Shown here: one piece after another, positions 34,218 to 46,383 of the stretch | How positions within the stretch are numbered: position 1 is the first letter of the stretch | Layout of the letters: each line of letters opens with the position of its first letter | Assembly (NCBI GenBank): GCA_022410635.1 | Contig: JAJVDF010000465.1 | Span: 146,121 to 210,120, forward strand | Direction: 5' to 3' | Origin: Tretioscincus oriximinensis | Lineage: Eukaryota > Chordata > Lepidosauria > Squamata > Gymnophthalmidae | DNA: 64,000 nt | Made by a program: the position numbers and the translations under genes | Notes under the pieces: generated by a model | Told to the model about the DNA's origin: nothing | Databases searched by the model: none | Seen by the model: the letters and a program-made list of their open reading frames with translations, nothing else

Positions 34218-34341
34218 GTGTTGTTCCAATGCATACTATTAATTCACCTTCAATTCTGAAGAACTAGACTAAATCAGGTTCCTAATCTAGTCCNGTTCTT
34301 CAGGACTGAAGGTGGATTAAAAGTATGTGTAAGAACAGCAC
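34218..34341. mobile_element. Foldback MITE, CCTTCAGTCCTGAAGAAC family, copy 1
   Basis: The left arm GTGTTGTTCCAATGCATACT, ATTAATTCACCTTCAATTCT, GAAGAACTAGACTAAATCAG faces a complementary right arm of about 58 bases across a very short loop. The same arms recur at 42828-42966. No transposase is present. No target duplication could be fixed. Confidence 0.65.
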
Positions 34342-34536
34342 CTCTCTGGGGTGAGGGTGGGGGGTGGAGTTCTACATAAAGCGCTACATTGCCCTGTGTT
34401 CATGGTTCTTTGTTTAGCATACAGCCAGTNAAGCTGGCAATTCTAAGGAGATACATAACCATTGTACATTATCTTTTAGCAGATGGTGGAAAATATTATT
34501 TTCAAACTGAGAGAGCATTCCTTGGTGACTGCTTAC

Positions 34537-34850
34537 AAGAAGAAGAAGAAGAACTGGGTTCTTATACCCCGGTTTTCTCACCTTTCAAAGGGACTCAAAG
34601 CGGCTTACAAGGATATATTTTGCCCGAAGGCTCACATTCTATCTTCCCCACCAGGCTATGGTGGTTCCCATGTATCTACTTGCAGTCAGTTGCAATTTCT
34701 TGCAGTTCATGCTTTCGAATAGCTGGGTTGGCTAGAGCTACAGGCTAGTGGAAGGTGCTCACNCCTCCCCACTTCCAACACAGGGCTTCGAAACCCGATC
34801 TCCCAGGCGAGAGACGAATTCCTAAGCAACTGAGCTATCTGTGCCTGCTA
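34537..34850 (-). mobile_element. tRNA-derived SINE with (CTT)n tail
   Basis: On the minus strand the head contains the A box TAGCTCAGTTGC (complement of 34827-34838) and the B box GGTTTCGAAGCCC (complement of 34783-34795). The body and tail follow (CCTTTGAAAGGTGAGAAAAC, CGGGGTATAAGAACCCAG), ending in CTT repeats. It appears full length at about 314 bp. The plus-strand relative at 56979-57283 aligns throughout. RNA polymerase III would have transcribed the progenitor. Confidence 0.85.
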
Positions 34851-34859
34851 GTATAAGGA

Positions 34860-35900
34860 CCTTGTAAAATTGTACCTTGAAGGTGCAAAATGTGAGAGCT
34901 TTTCTATGGTGGCCCTCAAGTTTGAAATAGCCTTCAGTAGAAGTATGCCCCCCATCAATTCTGTATGGTTTTTAACATCTGGTTGAAGTATATTTGTTCT
35001 CAGGCTTTTGATTTTTAATTATTGATAATAGTCCAGTCAAGGTAGGTGGCTGGATCATATTTTTATTATTTATTGTGATCTTTGGGAAATCCTGAATGTG
35101 GGCAAAGTTTGTCCATAGTTTTTTTCATGTGTTAATTTTCATATTATTGTGCCCTATACTAAAAGGTTTCTCATTAAAGCAATAAAGACAAATACAGTTG
35201 TGACCCTTTAAGAAATCCACCCATCTGTATTGCCACTCAGACAAGCAAAGGGACATTATCAAGTTTTCAGGCCAAGAAATAAGCAAGATGTTAGAGGAGA
35301 TGAAGTGCATATGATAGGGAACACGATTTGGATAGATTTTTAGATTTTCAACATAGGAAGCTGAAGGGCTGCATTTTGGCTTTCGATTCATTGTGCTTCT
35401 TCATTATATTCTTGGGTCATCAACACTTGGATGTTCTTGTAGGAGATGCAAAGCGGCTGTCTTTTTAAACTCTGGTGTTCTCAACTGGTCTGCCCAAACT
35501 TAGTGCAAAACGAACTCTAGTCTGCTTTCTCCATCAAACAGTCTGACTTTGAAATTTATGGCTTTAAAAGAAGAGGAGAATAGAACCAAGTTTCTTCTCA
35601 CTTGGATACATTTGTCAAATGATGAGATGACCTGAGAGAACCCAAGACAAAAATCAAACCATGGTCACAGCAGGCAAGAACAAATGACGAAAACATAAGC
35701 TCAAAGCATCCTTTAAAAATGAAATATAGGAGAGTAGCCAATACTACCAGGATTTTTCAGCTCTACTGGAGCTTATTTTCAAAGAAAGCAAAACTGGAAA
35801 TGCAGGAAAAATGGTAGAACTCTCCTGTTTATCATTCAGTTTAGAAAAATCTTTATGTACAAAAAGAAGGAACAGTCTTGTTACTTTCAAGTACCATACA
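34860..35900. other. No gene recognised
   Basis: An 88-codon frame (35125-35391, minus) has no recognised domain. There is no repeat signature. Confidence 0.45.
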
Positions 35901-35904
35901 AGGA

Positions 35905-36889
35905 CAGGTAACACCTGTTTTATGAGCGCCCGCTTTATGAGTTTATTTTATTTTACTTATTTGCATTCCTATACCACCCTATACCTGTAGGTCCGAGGCT
36001 GGTTAACAATAAAACCCAATTAAAATATTAAAATACCAAAGGCCAGGTTAAAGAGGTACCTGAATATTCAGAGGTGGTGATTGACACAACTTGAGGGGGA
36101 GACTATTCCGTAATCTATGGACTGCCACAGAGAACACTGTATCCCAGGTTCCCACCCTCTTTGCTACTTAGAGTGCTGNTACAGTCAGGAGGGTTTCCTC
36201 TGCAGCTCTTATGGCACNAACAGGTTGATATTGGAGAAGGCATTCCTTCAGTTATTTGGAGCCCAAGTGATTTAGGGNCTTATAGGTTAGCCTCGAATTG
36301 GTCTCAGTAGCAAATGGGCAAACAGACCAAGGTTATGTCTGCCTTATATGTTGGGCCACTAAGGTATTGAGACAGCCTCTTGGCTATCATGGAGGCCATG
36401 AAGGACTGAACAGGCCCAGTGAGGCTAGCCTCAACATGAATACTGAAATCCATTGCTGGGAACTTCCACCACCAAATCAGAGACCATGTCAGCCAGGTTA
36501 GATAGGGAGATTGCTGGGCAGAAGAGTGAATGGCACACCAGCAATATTCCTATTCTGTCTCTTTTGCCCAACAGCAAGAATAGTCCCTCAAACAAAGAAG
36601 CAGAGTGAGTCATACCTTGTGAGAGAAACAGAAGCCTTGTGGACTACAGCAACACCCCCTCCCCACTGATCTGGAACAGTTCTGCACTGAATAACCTAGA
36701 GGACAGAACTGGGTAAGACGAGGCCCATTCAGTTTGTCCACCAAGTCTCAATAANACATAAGTAATAAAATTTGACACTTTTGATTTTAGGATGTTATCC
36801 TAATGCTGATTATTCAAAAATATATATTGTCTCTCGCTTTAAAAGAAAAAAAATGTTCCCAATTAGCTTATAAAGTCAGTGGTTACCTG
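35905..36889. mobile_element. Tigger-like DNA element split by a LINE
   Basis: The left end CAGGTAACACCTGTTTTATG (then AGCGCCCGCTTTATGAG) and the complement of the right end, CAGGTAACCACTGACTTTAT, form diverged inverted repeats of the type seen in pogo/Tigger elements ('CAGGTAACNCCCGCTTTATG'). TA follows the right end (36890-36891). The left flank reads GA, so one copy of the TA may have mutated. About 37 bp remain on the left and 110 bp on the right of an inserted LINE (35942-36780). Confidence 0.5.
35942..36780 (-). mobile_element. L2-like LINE with endonuclease region and 3' end, internally deleted
   Basis: On the minus strand the first part (36780 to about 36300) translates in pieces to a LINE endonuclease: GGGCCTCGTCTTACCCAGTT and GGGGAGGGGGTGTTGCTGTA (GRGVAVV-like), then GLFLLLGKRDRIGILLV, LADMVSDLVVEVP and a worn GDFNIHVE motif, and SQYLSGPTYKA. 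The reverse transcriptase is absent. The second part (about 36290 to 35942) is the carboxy tip and 3' end, with TGGCAGTCCATAGATTACGG, GTTAACCAGCCTCGGACCTA, CAGGTATAGGGTGG and a (AAAT)-like tail. This links the tails elsewhere in the window to one LINE family. Confidence 0.7.
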
Positions 36890-36894
36890 TACTG

Positions 36895-37635
36895 CAAAAA
36901 TATTTAATAGGCTCCTCCTGATTGGCTATTTGGGGGGAAATGAAGACTTCTGTTACTCCAATCTCACCTAAGTTTTAATTCAGTTTCAGTCCAGTAGTTT
37001 TCTTTCTACATTAGCTAAACCAAACTTGGATTTTCTATGTTAGCTAACACAGCTTGCTATTTTGCTTATGTGTTCTCTCAATCTGAAAGTGAAAGTAAGC
37101 TGCATTACAACTTAGGTATGATAAGGACAAGAGTCTATCAGCATGTGGAAGGGGGTTTCCGTGTGTCTGCTGGCTGAATCATACTGGATCAAAGCAAAAA
37201 ACACTTTGCAAAGGTTTCAGCCACTACAAAATTCCAAATTCTATATTTGAGAAAGTATAACATTTATAACTATTCTAGCAAAGGCTCTTGTAGCACTAGA
37301 AANTAGCAAGAAAAAGACAAGCAATGTGAGCATTCATAACCAAGTCTCCTTCTTCAGATCCTGTGGCTATTCTGGAAGAGAGGAAAGGAGGAAAGGAGGG
37401 AATTTAATATATTTTCAGCACCTAAAAAGGGAAAATATTCCACTTTCTTTTTCCACTTTTCTTAGCAAAGTTCAAGGCAATTATCAAGGCCAATGCACAA
37501 ACTGGAAAAATGCCATGCTTAATAAATTAGAGGAGCTCCTGAAAACGTGGAAACAAATATGGAACATGTTTTTGACAGCTCTGCAACTCTGCCTGGCATC
37601 TGCTTTGTGTCCTGGCTGGGTTGCCAAGCATGGAG
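36895..37635. other. No gene supported; one minus-strand dispersed repeat
   Basis: A diverged copy of the 18538 repeat family lies at 37280-37370 (GGCTCTTGTAGCACTAGAAA, CCAAGTCTCCTTCTTCAGAT). A 124-codon plus-strand frame (37326-37700) covers unassigned sequence and has no recognised domain. Confidence 0.4.
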
Positions 37636-37639
37636 CCAA

Positions 37640-37845
37640 GCCAATGCAAACCAGTGACTGGGTTTCTGCAGTGTCACCTTGCCTTCTGGGGTATATCTAA
37701 CCCCCTCGCTGTTTATATTTAGACACATTTACTCTAGCTTTTTGCTGAAGAAATGTTCTATTTTAATTATGTTTTTATATCAATTTGATTGTATCCAACC
37801 TGAGNTATCTTATAGGGATGGGCAGAAATTTAAATAAATAAATCT
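37640..37845 (+). mobile_element. Diverged L2-like LINE 3' tail
   Basis: GCTGAAGAAATGTTCTATTT, TGATTGTATCCAACCTGAG and GGGATGGGCAGAAATTTAAA with ATAAATAAAT repeat the order of the L2-like 3' ends at 13259 and 43805, but diverged. Confidence 0.45.
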
Positions 37846-37849
37846 GTAC

Positions 37850-39180
37850 ATATTTCCCAGAGTCATAATAGTCCTTGAAGGCTCTGCGATTGGACAATAT
37901 TTGGACCCAGGGCCCGGTATGATGCCATCAGTGTTCTAAAGCCAGAACCAGGCTGGCAACTGTTGCTGTGGAACCCAGCACAGAAACAGAAACAGGGAAG
38001 GAACAACATAGGAAGAGGGAAAAAAGAGTAAGCTAGGCAATGGGCTTATTCCACGGGTAAATAAATAAACAAATAATCATGAATTATCAACTAGACCACC
38101 GGATTGTGAAAGCAGCACAGAATGAAAGGCCCAATAAGTATGAACCCACCCTTTGGGGGAAAATAATGGAGAAAATAGCAATGCAAATGATCTGCTCTTG
38201 CCAATTGCGTGGACTATAGCTCAGTCAGTGAGAAAATGCTTAAAGTCCTGAGTTTAGTCCATTCTCTGGATATGCTCTTCCTCCCAGCTTTCATATGATT
38301 GTAAAATGAGATGNTCTCATACTTGTATCTCATTGCCTCCTTGAAAAGACAAAAAGTGACAAACGATGGCATTTATGAGGAAAACTTATATTGCCATGCA
38401 GTTACTTACAGCTGTCCAGTTTGCAGTTTGGTTTAAATGAAGAACAAAGACTAGTTGGCTGAAAATAGATCCTTCCCTTGTGGTAGAATAGCCTCCTGGG
38501 TTCCTCATAAGCCTCATCCAGACAGTGTGTAACCACTCTTGAAAGGAGATAAGTCTCTAGAAATGAAACATTACAACATATTTGGAGCCTGAGCTGAACC
38601 AAAATGAAAGGAATAAGATTAAGAATAAGACATGAGCTGGAAGCTGTGTTGTCACCACAGGGATCTTGCCTACTTCAGCTCAGTCACTTATTCAGTGAGA
38701 GCTAGAGCAGCATGGAACAGATTTCTGAAGGCATTCAGCACAAATTCACTCTGTATACTTTCTTACATTGAGTATTGTGCTATGTCAACTGTTGATGGAA
38801 GTTANACAAAGGGTTCTAATGCCGTCTATAACCAGTTCAAGTGCTCCTACCTCCAGGACAGGAATGTGAGCTGTGTGCTTTAAATTACCAAAAATGTGAT
38901 TATATAAATGAGAAATTAAGTGTCCTGATAGTGTTTCTCAAATAAATGAGAATAATGTGTTATTCAATGATTAAAACGAAGGAAGACTCTGCCTTGTTTT
39001 TACATGGACAATAGTCAAGCACATAAGAGAAGCCATGCTGAATACATATCCAGCATTCTGTCACACATATGCTTCCCACATAAAGCCAGACTAGAGCTTT
39101 GCACCTTTAGCAGGTGTAAAAAAGTGATTCTCTCCTCATGTGTAGCAGGCATTAGAAGCTACACCTGGTGCACCTTCTCT
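37850..39180. other. No gene recognised; possible old tRNA-like SINE head
   Basis: TAGCTCAGTCAGTGAG (38217-38232), followed 20 bases on by a B-box-like CTGAGTTTAGTCC, could be the head of an old tRNA-derived SINE. Confidence in that is about 0.3. Nothing else was seen. Confidence 0.35.
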
Positions 39181-39183
39181 ACT

Positions 39184-39330
39184 ATTTGATTTATATCCCG
39201 TCCACCCCACAGAGGGTTCTGGGTGGTTCACAATGCAATATAAAACATAAAATACATGATAATTATATAAAACCAGTACAATACAACATGAATGATAAAA
39301 ACAGATCCAGGAAATATTTAAAAACAAATT
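39184..39330 (-). mobile_element. LINE 3' tail, minus strand
   Basis: GATTTATATCCCGTCCACCC, GGTTCTGGGTGGTTCACAAT and GCAATATAAAACATAAAATA are a reverse-complemented LINE tail ('GTGAACCACCCAGAACCC.. GGGATATAAATC'). Most of the element is missing. Confidence 0.5.
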
Positions 39331-39334
39331 GCAA

Positions 39335-42300
39335 TCATAACCCTCAAATGTATGCCAATTCACATCCAAAGGATATTAAAACAACAGTGTTTGTAGACAC
39401 TGAAGGTGCAAAGCTCGACCTTAGTTTTATGTGTGGGAACTTTAATCTCACACAGTGATCTGCCAGTTGCATCTAATTCTCAAGCATGAGAAAGAAAAAC
39501 CTTCACNCACTTTTGATTTGCTGCAAAAGGCATTTTAGAGGAAATCTATCATCTCTCCAAGCTAGAGTTAGTGCCTAGGCATTCATACTAGCAGCCATTG
39601 ATAAACCCATGTCATTCAGGTGTGCCCTCAGGGTACACAAGAGAATAAGAATGTTTGGCTTAGATGGATCCTCAGATTGATCCAGTGATGCTTGTTTTAA
39701 ACTCTTATTATCTGACTGTTGATCTTTGAAAATATTTTTCATGTTTTAGCTAGCAGATTAATGAAAAGTTTGGAGACATCATCAAGAGGCACCAAGGTCA
39801 AGTGAAGAGAAGTAAAATTTAATAATATCCCCATAATGCATATGTACCATTCAGCACTTCACTTTTCTTAAATTTGGGATTCCCATAAAACTTCAAGATC
39901 TTTCTTACTCTGAGAGGTAGCAAATATCAGTATGACTTTTACTCTGACAGCTGGGTAGTAGAATAATCCATCATGCTGTATCAATGACAAAATGTCCCAA
40001 TCAAATATTAAAGAATAAAAGCCATCAGGCTGAGAAAAATGTCTCAAAGACAACTCATNACAGTTGTTCAGGGATTAATTCTGTCCAAGGGGAAAAAATA
40101 AGATCCCCCTGGGGAACAGAGAGATGCAAATTTAATTGCCAGTCTTGGTTACGTCTCAACCTTGAAAGAATTTCTGTCCCACAGATGTTCATATAAATCT
40201 TCTATATTAGGGCCCCAAATTATTTGACCAAATCCTTGAATGTTATTAATATAAATAGATATTACAATACATTATAAACTAGAAACATCTGCGTATGTTG
40301 AGTAATAGTTGCGTTTTTAGCAACATTCTGGAGAAAATGTCTGTTAAAAGTCCTGACCAGTCTCCAACTCTGCTTTCAAAGTCCCTACGTTGCTACTGAA
40401 CTGAAGCATAATGGACTAAAGTATTCCAATGGCATGAATTATACACAGCTGTTTCTGCTTCAGAAATAGTCATATGCATGCTTGTGACAGGATGGATTGC
40501 TTGACTAGTCCTTAAATTAAGATTATGGCACTATTTCAGGGAACGTCTGCATGAGAACTGGCTTTTCCAAAATAGAAAAATGCTGTAAAATCCACCCTTA
40601 TAGCCTGGTTATAGTGAAGTTGCCACTTATCTGGGTTGCAATCCCTTCATTTCCTTGCTATAATGTTATATTTTAGATGCCACCTGAATGCAATCATTAT
40701 TTTCTCTATGACATGCAGCTCAAACAGGGGTTTGCCGGTAGATCTGGCCCCTTATTCTCTCNTTGTCTGTGGTCACAGCAAGATTTTAAATGGCCTGAAA
40801 AATTCTCTCTTGCTCATGATTCACAGCCCCAAAGAACTTTTGGAATTTTATCTGAGGCATTTCTCCAAAATTAAACTACTCCAGAAACTGGATTGTCTCA
40901 GCTTTCAGATCATTTCAGTTCCTTAGAGGTGTGACTGCACTAGAAGACTATTGGATGTGATATCTAAACTTTCATGGACAGGCAGAAGAAAAGTTTCCAG
41001 TCCTGCCTTTCCCAAGTCCTCAGCTCCCATATGGTTTTCCTTTAATTTAAAATTAAATCTCTGGAGATGTGCAAAAAGGGAGGATTCTCATTGTTGTGCA
41101 CCATTGAATTGTGACCTGTTTCTGATTGACTGCATGGGACCGCCATGGGCCCTTCTGTCTCTGCTTCTAGGGAGAGGTTGGGATTGAACCAGCAAAGGAT
41201 CAGTGAGGACGTTTCCTGCCAAGAATGTGGCAGCTAGAGTAACGNCACCATTTGTTGTAGGCTGCTCTGTTCTTTTCATTCTTCTATTTTAAGTTTCATC
41301 CTTCTCCATCTTGCTGCTTGCTCAATATTGTTTGCCGTTTTAAAGTGTCAGGAATACAAACTGCTGAACTTTCATGATGAATGAATACAGTCAAGCTGCA
41401 TTTTAGCCTGTGCTGGATGCTTTTGTGTAGGTGCAATCGTTTATGCTATTCTTTCCAAAATAAATTTCCTAGCTAGCAAAATTAGATACTTGGACATTTT
41501 ATACTATGGGAAACCATTTTATACTTGCAGAAACCAAGTCGTAGCATTCATGACATGGCAGATCTATGAATAGATTTGCAACACACACCCCTCCCCATAT
41601 TGTAGCAGTAACTATTGATTTCAATCAGATCAGTGATGTCAGGTGAGTAATTATAATATTCAGTTTCAGAGAAATAGCCTTGTTAGTCCAGCAGAAAGTC
41701 CAGCAAAGGGGCCAGTAGCACTTAGAGACTAACAGGAGAAAGGTGGGTGGCATAATATTCAGACCTTCCTGGTATTCTGCATTTTCAACATAAAGGGTAT
41801 CTTCAGTTGCTAAAAGCCCCATGGGTGGATGGGGTTTAACAGGCATGGTATGAATGGTCTAGTAAGGTTAATGGAACCGTGTAAAAGAAGAGAAGCTTTT
41901 TTAAAAAAGTAAGGGCTAGAAACCTTCTAGCCCAATGACAAAAATGTAAGTAAGGTCCAGTCCCACTAAAGGAAAAAAGGGCATTAAAATGGACTCAGCC
42001 TCTGTTGATCTATTCCTTTTCCATTTAATTTGAATGGAAACTGGAGTGGCCTTATGCTAGACCGACAGCAATATGGGGCTTCAGGTGATTTCCCCAAAAG
42101 AATTGGAGTAAATGCTGAGAAATTAAATTTGTGTTATCTCAGCATACAGAATCCAGCAAACTGATTCGCTGCTGTTGAATGTTCCATAGTAAATTTCAGC
42201 ATGTTTGGGGGTAAGGAGGGAACAGAGCAGGGCAGGCAGTGAGAGGTCCTGAGAGAGGTGGTCTAGCAAGCTTTCTGCACTCCCTTTTTGGCTTGGATAC

Positions 42301-42825
42301 NTGGCTGGGACTAGAATCTTCTGGCTTCTAGCAAGTCCAGAGGCACCCCCAAGTATCGCCCAACCACAGTGATCTCCTCCTGCTGCTATTTCAGTTTTGA
42401 CAGCAGGAGATGGCTGTGATCTGTGTTGCCACCAGGGGTGGTTTTAGGATACCTCTAGGTTTGCTAAAAGCCTGAAGAACACTATCCACAGTCGCCCAGG
42501 TTTTGTGCAACTCACTCTTCAAGAAGCTGCCAGGGCTCAGGAGCCTCCTGCTATGCTGCTGCAGAGTCTCAATTGGTGAAAATCCCTTTTTTCCACATCA
42601 ATTCAGCCTACAAACCTCTTGTTCCTTTTTTTGTGGTACCCCTAATCCTACCTTGAAAGTCTCAGGTTACAGCAGGGTGGGGTTACAGCAGTAAAAATAA
42701 ACTTAAATTGGACATTAGAAGCTGCCACATTTTCGAGAGAGGCATTTGACAGTCCAGGCCTTCCAACATGTATCATGAAGTAGTGCACGGGAGTAATCCT
42801 GATACTATATAAATAAAAATAATAT
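39335..42825. other. No gene supported; one minus-strand dispersed repeat
   Basis: About 3.5 kb without a recognisable exon. A minus-strand copy of the 18538 family lies at 41660-41757 (AAAGTCCAGCAAAGGGGCCA, GTAGCACTTAGAGACTAACA). The longest frame is about 96 codons and unassigned. Confidence 0.45.
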
Positions 42826-42827
42826 TG

Positions 42828-42966
42828 GGGCTTTTCCAACGTATACTTTTAATCATCTTTGGTGCTGAAGAACTGGACTAAACAGGAGAAAAATGTTTTG
42901 TTTTGTTTGATTTAATCCAGTTCTTCAGGACTGAAGGTGGTTTAAAAGTATTTGTTGAAATAGCAC
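42828..42966. mobile_element. Foldback MITE, CCTTCAGTCCTGAAGAAC family, copy 2
   Basis: The left arm GGGCTTTTCCAACGTATACT, TTTAATCATCTTTGGTGCTG, AAGAACTGGACTAAACAG faces the right arm (GATTTAATCCAGTTCTTCAG, GACTGAAGGTGGTTTAAAAG, TATTTGTTG). The loop holds a TTTTG repeat. The right arm is nearly the same as that of copy 1 at 34218-34341. Confidence 0.65.
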
Positions 42967-43268
42967 CACTGCACTGCTGGAAAATGCACTTACTATACAT
43001 ATCTTATAATCTCTTCTCATAATGGGGGCTGCTATTCTGCAGTTCCACAGTTTGTACATCAGATTTGCCTCAGAGAATCCACAGTGCCAGCAAAGCAGAC
43101 AGGCCATTATCCTTGATTGTGTTAAACATGCTGGGGTTCTGGAGGCTTCATAGACAAGACAAATGTTATATTTTGCACTCTTTGAGGAAATACTTGTATA
43201 GCTGTTATTTTGTGGGGAGGAGGAGGAAGGCAAAGATTACCCCACGGTCATGGAAATCTGTTCCAAAA

Positions 43269-43348
43269 TATACTGCTCAAAACAATTAAGGGGACACTTA
43301 GTGTTACACTGTTATGGTAGTGTTCCCTTCATTGTTTTGAGCAGTATA
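43269..43348. mobile_element. Palindromic Tc1/mariner-like MITE, copy 4
   Basis: The left end is TATACTGCTCAAAACAATTA, the right end is CATTGTTTTGAGCAGTATA, and the centre is CTTAGTGTTACACTGTTATG. The length is 80 bp. Small losses in the right arm (GGTAGTGTTCCC) break perfect pairing. The centre groups it with copy 3. Confidence 0.8.
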
Positions 43349-43349
43349 T

Positions 43350-43800
43350 TTTGCCACCTAAGGACAACACTGGTCTTTTGACTTCCACATCTACCCTCCT
43401 TCATTTCCACCCCCTGTTATTACAGAAAAGAAAAAAGATAAAGGATGAGGAATTGATTTGGAATGGATTTCTTAACCCNAATAAATTTGAGGCACACATT
43501 GCAAAGCTTTAGAGATGTAATCTTTAATTAAAATTCAACATCAGCACTCATATTTTAAAATAATGAATGTGAGTTTTTNGGATGATAAGGTAATCAGTGC
43601 CTTTTTTTTCCAGACCCAAAACTCGCTTGTACCTCAGGCCAGTCTTTACAAAACAGAGCTTTTGATTTTTCACCCCATATGTGCACGATGGGAATGAATT
43701 TGTGAGCTTCTGCTGAAACTGCAACTGTAGCATCTCTGGGCGCTTTCATACTAACCCCTAGGAGAGTTCTAGGTGGATAGTGTTGTCTGCACCGTGATTC
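43350..43800. other. No gene recognised
   Basis: Short frames only. No repeat was identified. Confidence 0.4.
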
Positions 43801-43804
43801 AGCA

Positions 43805-44025
43805 GGAGGTATCCTGAGTCTTACCAGCCCATTCCTGAGGCTTACCTGCTGCAAACAGCTTAAAAGGTCCTTGAAGACGCACCTCTTTTGCCTGGCCTTT
43901 TGGCTGAAGAAATGCCATCTCTATCCCTACTTTTAATATTGTTTTATACTTTTTTAAATTTTTGTAGTGATGTTTTACTGTTTTTGCCGCCCTGAGACCT
44001 TCGGGTATAGGGCGGAGTATAAGTA

Positions 44026-44060
<35 letters not shown>

Positions 44061-44062
44061 AA
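43805..44062 (+). mobile_element. L2-like LINE 3' end with (AAAT)n tail
   Basis: AGACGCACCTCTTTTGCCTG, GCCTTTTGGCTGAAGAAATG, then GCCGCCCTGAGACCTTCGGG, TATAGGGCGGAGTATAAGTA and about nine AAAT units (44023-44062). This is the cleanest L2-like 3' end in the window, and the clean tail suggests it is one of the younger copies. Confidence 0.7.
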
Positions 44063-44064
44063 GT

Positions 44065-44930
44065 TGTCCACAAATTGTTCAATGGTGGTGTGAATAGATT
44101 GAGTATGATACGTCCGTTTAAACCTTCAAAGCCCATATCTGCAGGCTTTCCCTATTCTCACACACTGAAAAGAAATCAATCATGGCAAGTGATAGGATGA
44201 TGGCTGAAATGATGTCAGGATTTCTACCAAGAACAGAACAGAGAAAAATTAGTATCTAGTCTGGAACAGGTGAATCTAGTGCTCAGCATGCAAACGGCAC
44301 CAACTGCACCTGTTCCTTACCATGCAGAAATGATCTTTGGCAATCTTTTCTACAAGATTTAAGTGTAAAATTAAAACAACAATTTTTTTTTTATTAGCAA
44401 TACTTGTCTTAAAGAATAAAAAAAAGATTTACTGGAAAAAATATCTTTGGCCTTATAGAAACATAATCCATTCCATTTCCCCTTCACTGAATGGTACAGG
44501 GAAATTNAGCTATTTGCAATCTGCCAGTTGCCGTTAGGCACTGTTACCAATAAGGAATCACTGCTTTTGATGTGTGTAAAAAAAAACCAGTTAACATAAA
44601 GATTTAAATTTCCAACCAGCACAACTATGAGCAAGAAATGCAGTTTGTTGGCATCTGGAGAACCACATGTTGAGCATCCTAGAATAAGAATACTTTAACC
44701 AATACTTCCCCACAACATGTTTTGCCTCATTATTTCTTTTAAAATGCAATAGCGATCGCACTTCACCTACCTTCTAATTTTTGTGCTGCTATGAAACATT
44801 GCCTAGCAATCTTGTACATGACGAGCCCCNTAAGGCATTGGCGTGCTTGNCTTACTACAATTCCTAGCATTCTCTGCAAGCNGAGAGACAATTAACTTTT
44901 ACATGAATCCTCAACTTCTCTAAACACATG
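44065..44930. other. No gene recognised; one small shared repeat
   Basis: The piece at about 44820-44880 (CTTACTACAATTCCTAGCAT, TCTCTGCAAG) is a relative of 50425-50485 (TTTTACTACAATTCCCAGCA, TTCTCAGAGAA), so both belong to an unnamed repeat. Nothing else was seen. Confidence 0.4.
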
Positions 44931-44939
44931 GAGAAGGAT

Positions 44940-46291
44940 GCCCTGCTGAGTGAAACTCAGCTTGGCTTCTGCAAAGATAAATCATGTCTTACAAACCTGT
45001 TAGAATAAAGGGGATCCAGTTGATAATATCCATCTAGACTTTCAGAAAGCTTTTGATAAAGTCTTTCATCAAAGGCTCCTATAATACTCTACATTCATGG
45101 AATAAGAGGACAAGACTTTATTGGAAACTGGCTAAAAGTCAGAAAACAGAGGATAGTAATAAATGGACGGTTCTTTGGATGGAAAGAGGTGAGAAGNGGA
45201 GGACCACAGGGTTCAGTACTGGGAACTCTGCTTTTCAATATATTCATAAACGATTTGGATGCTGTGTTAAATAGTGTAGCCAAGCCCACCAATGACACCA
45301 ACTGTTCAGGGTAGTGAAAACTGAAAGTGATTGTAAGGCACTCCAGAGTGTTCTATTANAACTGGCTGAGTGGACAACAAAGTGGCAATTGTACTTCAAC
45401 TTAAGCAAGTGCCAAGTCATGCACATTGGGTCAAAGAACCCCAGTTACTCCTACCAATTGGTGGGAACCAAGCTTTCTATGACAGAGCAGGAAAAGGATC
45501 TTGGAGTGTTGGTAGATAGTTCAATGAAGGTTCCAACCCAGTGTGCAGCAGCAGCAGCAAAAAAAGNAAATTTAGTGTTAAGGATCATAAGGAAAGGCAT
45601 TGAAAACAAGTCAACAAACGTTGTTTTGNCTTTTTATAAATCTGTGGTGAGCCCACATTTGGAATACTGTGTACAATTCTGGACACAACATCTCAAAAAG
45701 GATATTGTGGAACTGGAGAAGGTGCAGAAAAGGGCAACAATGATGTTCAAGGAACTGGAGCATTTTACTTATGAAATCTGGCTGCAACGTCTGGGCTTCT
45801 TCAGCCACAAAAGATGGCACTTNAGAGATGATCTGTTTGAAATGTATAAAATAATGCATGGGTGGATAAGATGAATAGAGAAATTTTTTTCTCTATCATT
45901 CAACACTAGGACNAGAGGGCATTCCTTGAAACTAATGGGCAGAAGCGTGAGGACAGACAAAGAAAAGTATTTTTTCATCAAGAAGGCCACCATCCTCTGG
46001 AAATTACTTCTAGAAGAGGTGGTGGTAGGTAGTAGCCAGGATAGCTTTAAGAGAGGATTATAAAAGTTTATGGGCGCCAAGGGTATAAATAAGGTGGATG
46101 TCTTGATATTGCCACCAGGATGGGGCAACATGTAGTATTCCTGAAATACCATTTGCAGGGAATTTGAGGATTTTGTCTTCTTTTATTCCAGACTGCCCAG
46201 ATGCAATTTGTGTGCCTTTGTGTGATAGCAAATGCTGGACTAGATGGGCACTGGACCAATTCAGCAAGGCTCCTCTTATGTTATCTTATGA
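44940..46291 (+). mobile_element. CR1 LINE, 5'-truncated: reverse transcriptase to 3' end (TTCTTATG type)
   Basis: Reverse transcriptase motif A reads NIHLDFQKAFDKV (about 45030). GGPQGSVLGTLLFNIFINDL follows near 45200-45260. The catalytic FADD box is lost (PTNDTN near 45280). The frame at 45314-45874 holds [44 protein letters not shown] and LEKVQKRAT. The carboxy end and 3' end run to about 46291 (TTCAGCAAGGCTCCTCTTAT). It contains several frameshifts and Ns and is not functional. Confidence 0.88.
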
Positions 46292-46383
46292 GATTTGCCA
46301 TGTTCACACTGCTGAATGTCTCCATGAAGTTTTTTTCGGATTATAGAACTGTCCACTGTTGAATTGTGCAAACTGATGGCTAA

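Noticed and set aside
34783..34850. tRNA gene (A and B boxes visible)
   Set aside because: The boxes belong to the head of a SINE with body and CTT tail; no complete cloverleaf can be drawn.
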